Positions 62,419 through 64,000 of a DNA stretch of 64,000 bases are shown one piece after another (within the stretch, counting starts at the first letter, position 1; each line of letters starts with the position of its first letter). Location of the stretch: assembly GCA_034509495.1 (NCBI GenBank), contig CM067507.1, positions 23,931,530-23,995,529 on the forward strand, in the 5' to 3' direction. Source of the DNA: Acestrorhynchus altus (taxonomy: Eukaryota; Chordata; Actinopteri; Characiformes; Acestrorhynchidae). Both the position numbers and the translations under genes were made by a program. The notes beneath the pieces are model-generated. The model did no database searches. It saw only the letters and a list, made by a program, of their open reading frames with translations, and was not told the DNA's origin.

Positions 62419-62441
62419 AGAGAAAGAGAGAGAGAGAGAGA
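62347..62441. repeat. (GA)n microsatellite
   Basis: A GA tract of about 65 bases followed by GAAAGA units and more GA. Confidence 0.95.
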
Positions 62442-64000
62442 ATGGGGAGGAAAAAACAGGTTCAATATGCCACATGCTCCATGGATGTGTAAGCAAGCAG
62501 ACTGGCCTGAGGGTCCCTGGGCTATGAACTCCACTGAGGAGGACTGAATTTGCCGACGAAGATTGTAGCAGACAGAGGGGTCACATGTGATCAGGTGAGT
62601 GTGTACTGGCCCCTGAGGGTTTGAAGCAAGAGACGACAGTAACGTGTGCGGTGGAAAAAGCATGCGGAGAGTCTGCAGCGTGGCACCACCATCAACTTCC
62701 ATGCTTTAGCTCGGCAGTGAGTCCGATTTTGTGACAGGCCACAGACTCATCTCTACTGCTGTGATTGATTAAAAGAGCAATCCAACAAAACTCTGCCAGG
62801 GTTGCAATTACTCCTTCACCACTTTTCTGTGCCACTGGTGTGAAGTGCTGGCCTGTATGCCTCAAAAACGGTGCCAGTGAGTGAACCCAACCTATACTAA
62901 ACTGCAAAGGAACATGACCAGGAACCAGCATCATGGCCAACTCCCTGTCAAATGAACGGCACAAGCATCAGGTGAAAATGAACAAGGCATGTGTTAATAA
63001 AGGGCCTATGTAGAAGTCCAGCCTTGTTGGCTGTTTCAGGACATGACAGATTGAACATGTCTGAGTCCAGAATTAAATATCTAAAAGAAAACCTTTCATA
63101 AATTTTCATCTTAAATGCATAAAACATGATGATGCAAACACTGCAAGCCCCCTCCATGGACCACATATAGGGATCATATAAAACTGCAAAGGCACCCATG
63201 GTGATTAGCAGTGACATGCAAGCCTTTTGAATGACCAAACATTTCCATAATATTCCATTTGCATTTTATTTTGGAGCAATCTCCTGTCAGCGTTCCAGAC
63301 GTCTACTGAGAGAGCAGCCCTGGAGTGGCACCAAGGTCTGCTAGAGGAGTCATACCTCTTTGTTTAAATGCTGTATTGCTGTGGGTTTTTTAATGAACTC
63401 CAATGGCGATCCAGGAGGATTTTAATTAATCTACACGCACACACAAAAGGGTCCCACATTTAGCGCTTTCAGAAGTGCGGCTGGATATTAAAATAAGACA
63501 TCTGACAGGACTGCAGAAAAATGGAGGATTTAATTGCTCCAGAGATGGCAATTATTATGAGATTTAGAAAGCCATTTTCAATGGCAGACAGGAGTCATTT
63601 AGTCCCGGTCTTAAGTGCAGTGGGGAGCCGAAGGTCACGTCACTGTTGTCATTACTTCCTGAATAAAGATGCTAATGAAAGGCTTGACTTACTTCCCTCT
63701 GCTCTCCATAAAGGTTGCATTAGAGTCTCTCCCAGCACGGAGCCTGGCCCATCTTTACTCATATTAGCTTCCAGAGAGCCTTGCAATGTGCACAAGTGCT
63801 AAACATCTCCCGCCCTCCACCGTGTAACCAACACCATTACACTCCCTAATGAACCTGACTGTAAAGGTGAGAGACCATGTGCAAATGGTTTAAATGGTGC
63901 GCATATAATGGTATTTATAAGGGCAGACTTTCACTGCAGACAGTTTAGGAAGGAATCCAAGCTGATTATTGGTAAACCCCTTAAGAAAGATGTCAGAATC

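Overview
This is a vertebrate, almost certainly teleost, genomic window. It carries an interior piece of one gene on the minus strand: dpyd, dihydropyrimidine dehydrogenase, the first enzyme of pyrimidine (uracil/thymine) breakdown. Seven consecutive coding exons are recognised, in transcription order from right to left: exon 2 (51588-51698), exon 3 (41446-41528), exon 4 (27624-27711), exon 5 (26296-26457), exon 6 (15519-15715), exon 7 (14873-14954) and exon 8 (10672-10759). Exon numbers and residue numbers follow human DPYD. Lengths (111, 83, 88, 162, 197, 82 and 88 nt) and phases match what I know of the human exons. Each has an AG acceptor and GT donor, and joined they read without a break from codon 14 into codon 284. 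They encode the N-terminal iron-sulfur domain and the first part of the FAD-binding domain. Exon 1 (about 13 codons) and exon 9 onward were not found and should lie beyond the right and left ends.

Everything else is intronic: intron 8 (part) 1-10671, intron 7 10760-14872, intron 6 14955-15518, intron 5 15716-26295, intron 4 26458-27623, intron 3 27712-41445, intron 2 41529-51587, intron 1 (part) 51699-64000. The introns are full of simple repeats, including (GT)n, (AT)n and (GA)n tracts, trinucleotide blocks and a polypurine tract of about 470 bp at 48058-48532. They also hold relics of mobile elements: a decayed Tc1/mariner-like transposon with both ends (19679-20986), three broken copies of another Tc1-like family within 3.5 kb (57.9-61.4 kb), a solo-LTR candidate with a 5-bp target duplication (44147-44466), foldback/MITE elements with perfect inverted ends, tRNA-derived SINEs, and a dispersed family with at least five copies. 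These repeat types and the Tc1-like families are typical of ray-finned fish, perhaps an otophysan such as a characin or catfish; that last step is inference.

No second protein-coding gene, no convincing RNA gene, no CRISPR and no prokaryotic feature was found. Most open frames of 60-230 codons are chance frames or microsatellite translations. I found no clear evidence of an undescribed system. The most useful results are the exact exon map with all eight iron-sulfur ligands intact, and the transposon relics.
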